DNA of 64,000 nt, taken from assembly GCA_964588695.1 (NCBI GenBank), contig CAZPQK010000003.1, positions 1 to 64,000 on the forward strand, given 5' to 3'. Positions 61,933-64,000 of the stretch are shown here, piece by piece. The notes beneath the pieces are model-generated. The model worked only from the letters and a program-made list of their open reading frames with translations. It was not told the origin of the DNA and did no database searches. The stretch comes from CAZPQK01 sp964588695. GTDB taxonomy: Bacteria; Krumholzibacteriota; Krumholzibacteriia; WVZY01; JAKEHA01. The position numbers were made by a program, and so were the translations under genes. Within the stretch, counting starts at the first letter, position 1. Each line of letters begins with the position of its first letter.

Positions 61933-62310
61933 ATGGCGATGGGGAAGATTCTCGTCGTTGACGATGAGGTCTACATTCTGCACATCCTGGACTTTAGTCT
62001 GGGTGCCGAAGGCTTTGAGGTGATCACCGCCAACAACGGTGAACTGGCCATCGAGAAGGCCAAAGCCGAAAAGCCCGACCTGGTCGTGCTAGACATTATG
62101 ATGCCGGTGCTGGACGGCTACGAAACCTGCCGTCGGTTAAAGCGTGATCCGGAAACCAAAGGTATTCCGGTCGTGTTACTGACCGCGAAGGGTCGCGATG
62201 TCGACAAGCGTTTAGGCTACGAAGCCGGCGCAGTTGACTACATTGTTAAGCCATTCAGTCCCAATCGGCTGATCGAAAGAATTCAGGAAATCATCGGGTG
62301 TCGTAGCTAG
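61933..62310 (+). CDS. Single-domain response regulator
   Basis: A 125-aa CheY-like receiver with no output domain: KILVVDDEVYILHILDFSL, phospho-acceptor D54 in VVLDIMMPVLDGYE, T in LLTAKG, and K in YIVKPFSPNRLIE. It closes the five-gene operon, and its AAGGAGG site lies inside the end of the upstream kinase gene. It is the natural phosphotransfer target of one or more of the three kinases, either as an intermediate in a relay or as a protein-binding regulator. Confidence 0.93.
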   Translation: MAMGKILVVDDEVYILHILDFSLGAEGFEVITANNGELAIEKAKAEKPDLVVLDIMMPVLDGYETCRRLKRDPETKGIPVVLLTAKGRDVDKRLGYEAGAVDYIVKPFSPNRLIERIQEIIGCRS

Positions 62311-62358
62311 GCCTGATGACGGAAACACGTTACATTCGCGTACACCGGGCGCGCTCCC

Positions 62359-62387
62359 TTGCCGATAGGGATGCGGCGACGTATACT
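62359..62387 (+). promoter_or_regulatory. priA promoter, predicted leaderless
   Basis: TTGCCG (62359-62364), 17-bp spacer, TATACT (62382-62387). It ends 7 nt before the ATG at 62395. Confidence 0.65.
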
Positions 62388-62394
62388 TGCGCCC

Positions 62395-64000
62395 ATGAGT
62401 GTCACTACCACGGAGCGTTACGCGGAAGTCGTCCTTCCGGTGCCGGTGGCAGCGGCCTTCACTTACGAAATTCCCGAGGACATGCAAGGCCGCGTCGCGA
62501 TTGGGCGCCGTGTCGAAGTTGACTTTGGCCGACGCACGCTCAGCGGTGTCGTTGTGGGGCTGCGTCACGATACCGACGTTGCTCGGGTAAAACCGCTTCG
62601 TAAACTCTACCAAACCTATCTTCCAGAAACTCTTCTACAACTGTCCAACTGGATCGCCGAATACTACGGCTGTTCGGTTGGCGAGGCTGTCCAGTCGGCG
62701 TTGCCGCCCAGCTTGAAAGCGTCGCAAACCCGCGCGCCGCATCGGGGTGCGTTGAAGCTTACCGTTTCTGACGAGAGCACGGCCGAAGCGCAGCAACAAC
62801 TCAAGCGCGCAAGAAAACAAAACGAACTGTTTACCGCGGTGCGCGACGCCGGCGGCGTTATGTCGGCCCAACGGATTGCCGAACTGGGTTTTGGACGCGC
62901 CATCGTCGACGGTTTGGTGGCCAAAGGATTTGCGGTAGTTGACGAATCGGTCGCTCCTTCGGCGTTGGAGTCGGTGGAAGGTACGGTTACCCAGCTTACC
63001 GACGAGCAAAGTCGGGCGCTTGAACACCTTGAGGCTACCCTTAGCAAGGGTGCGTTTTCGCCCACGCTGCTATATGGCGTAACCGGCAGCGGAAAAACCG
63101 AGGTGTACTTGCGCGCCGCCCGCAAGGTGCTCGACCAGGGCGGGGGGTGCATTGTGCTGGTGCCCGAAATTGGATTGCTTCCACAAGCGCGCGCACGCTA
63201 TCGAAAGTTCTTTGGCGACAACGTCGCCATCATGCATAGCCGCATGACCGGGCCGGAACGTTATGAGGTATGGGCGGCGGCGGAGCGAGGTGACGTTCGT
63301 CTGGTAGTGGGGCCGCGGTCGGCGGTGTTTACTCCGATCAAGAATTTGCGACTCGTTATTGTCGACGAGGAACAGGACGACTCGTACAAGCAGGACGATA
63401 AGCCTCGATACCATGCGCGCAACGTGGCGTTGATGCGCGGTAAGTACGACAACGCCGTCGTCGTAATGGGATCGGCAACGCCTTCGGCCGAGACCATGCG
63501 GTGGTCAAAAGACGGCAAGTACACGACCGCCGAGTTGCGCCACCGAGCGCAAGGTGCGCCGCTACCCGACATCGAACTTGTGGACATGCGACAACAGGAT
63601 CGGCTGCAGGGTGTGTTCTCTCCCCATTTGATTGGCGCGCTGCAAAAGAGCATTGACCAGGGCGAACAGACGATTCTTTTTTTGAACAAACGCGGTCACG
63701 CTCGTTACGTGCAATGCAACTCATGCGGCTGGGTGGGAACGTGTAAGAACTGTGACATTTCGTTGACGTACCACCGGGTGGGCAACCGTTTGAAGTGTCA
63801 CTTTTGCGGATACGAACGCCGGTCGGTAACCAACTGCGACGAATGTAAAAGTCCGCGGCTGTCGTTTGCAGGCATCGGGACTCAGCGAATCGAAACCGAG
63901 CTGGCCGGTCTCTTTCCCGGAGTCGCGGTTCTGCGCATGGACGCCGATACCACCAGCGGCAAGCACGGCCACCAGCGGATTCTCGAACAGTTTTCTACGG
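62395..64000 (+). CDS. priA: Primosomal protein N' (replication restart helicase PriA), 3'-truncated by window edge
   Basis: The first 535 codons of PriA. The N-terminal DNA-binding part begins YAEVVLPVPVAAAFTYEIP. The helicase core has Walker A in YGVTGSGKTEVYL, a Walker-B region VIVDEEQDDSYKQDD (DEEQ where PriA usually has DEEH), and MGSATPSAET. The zinc-binding region is complete with eight cysteines (CNSCGWVGTCKNC, then CHFCGY and CDEC). PriA reloads the replisome at stalled forks and D-loops. The gene runs off the window at 64000 with the frame open, so the C-terminal third is missing here. Confidence 0.96.
   Translation, partial: MSVTTTERYAEVVLPVPVAAAFTYEIPEDMQGRVAIGRRVEVDFGRRTLSGVVVGLRHDTDVARVKPLRKLYQTYLPETLLQLSNWIAEYYGCSVGEAVQSALPPSLKASQTRAPHRGALKLTVSDESTAEAQQQLKRARKQNELFTAVRDAGGVMSAQRIAELGFGRAIVDGLVAKGFAVVDESVAPSALESVEGTVTQLTDEQSRALEHLEATLSKGAFSPTLLYGVTGSGKTEVYLRAARKVLDQGGGCIVLVPEIGLLPQARARYRKFFGDNVAIMHSRMTGPERYEVWAAAERGDVRLVVGPRSAVFTPIKNLRLVIVDEEQDDSYKQDDKPRYHARNVALMRGKYDNAVVVMGSATPSAETMRWSKDGKYTTAELRHRAQGAPLPDIELVDMRQQDRLQGVFSPHLIGALQKSIDQGEQTILFLNKRGHARYVQCNSCGWVGTCKNCDISLTYHRVGNRLKCHFCGYERRSVTNCDECKSPRLSFAGIGTQRIETELAGLFPGVAVLRMDADTTSGKHGHQRILEQFST

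Overview
The window is about 64 kb of a bacterial chromosome with moderately high GC and 42 protein-coding genes that I can support. I see no rRNA, tRNA, CRISPR array, insertion sequence or phage gene. Three secreted proteins end in an FlgD-like/Por-secretion tail (consensus YPNPFNP followed by a C-terminal KI.L.K). Together with the DUF4159/DUF4175 operon, DUF6600 and DUF456, this points to an uncultured lineage of the FCB superphylum (the Latescibacteria, Eisenbacteria, Krumholzibacteria or Zixibacteria kind). The exact phylum cannot be fixed from this sequence alone.

Layout. 1-3.3 kb: a paralogous pair of small lipoprotein-type genes, a divergent polysaccharide deacetylase and pdxJ. 3.5-9.0 kb (minus strand): two adjacent secreted beta-helix paralogues sharing a 98% identical 190-bp block, a DUF481 outer-membrane protein and an unknown membrane-associated protein. 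9.1-15.6 kb: an SOS mutagenesis locus, lexA - imuA - imuB - dnaE2. Between lexA and imuA lie two tandem copies of a structured, covarying element of about 105 nt. 15.7-20.6 kb: a secreted beta-helix protein, then on the minus strand a heparinase II/III-like secreted protein and a secreted PqqB-like hydrolase. 20.7-24.9 kb: secD-secF-DUF456 behind a long structured leader, and a small secreted protein. 25-30 kb: a 1658-residue NtrY-like sensor kinase. 30-32.6 kb (minus): cstA and a DUF6600 lipoprotein. 32.9-40.2 kb: a DUF4159, DUF4175, TPR and secreted 421-aa protein operon. 40.2-44.9 kb: two HAD phosphatases, DUF1648, a small zinc ribbon with a structured leader, a CPBP protease and the NAD(P)HX repair enzyme. 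45-52.7 kb: a complete glutamine synthetase control set, glnA - glnD - glnE (opposite strand) - glnB, followed by tsaD. 53.8-62.3 kb: a five-gene signalling operon of two response regulators and three histidine kinases, two of which are fused to C-terminal HD-GYP-type domains. 62.4 kb to the end: priA, cut by the window edge.

How it works together. The SOS locus looks autoregulated through a perfect ACCAGA-N6-TCTGGT palindrome inside the lexA promoter. The gln cluster encodes the enzyme, its PII sensor, the PII uridylyltransferase and the adenylyltransferase within 8 kb. The 54-62 kb operon joins phosphotransfer and cyclic-di-GMP-type domains. Several promoters have a -10 element ending only 6-7 nt before the start codon (lexA, the giant kinase, glnD, priA), which suggests leaderless mRNAs. 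The strongest candidate for something undescribed is the tandem structured element upstream of imuA; the kinase/HD-GYP operon is second.
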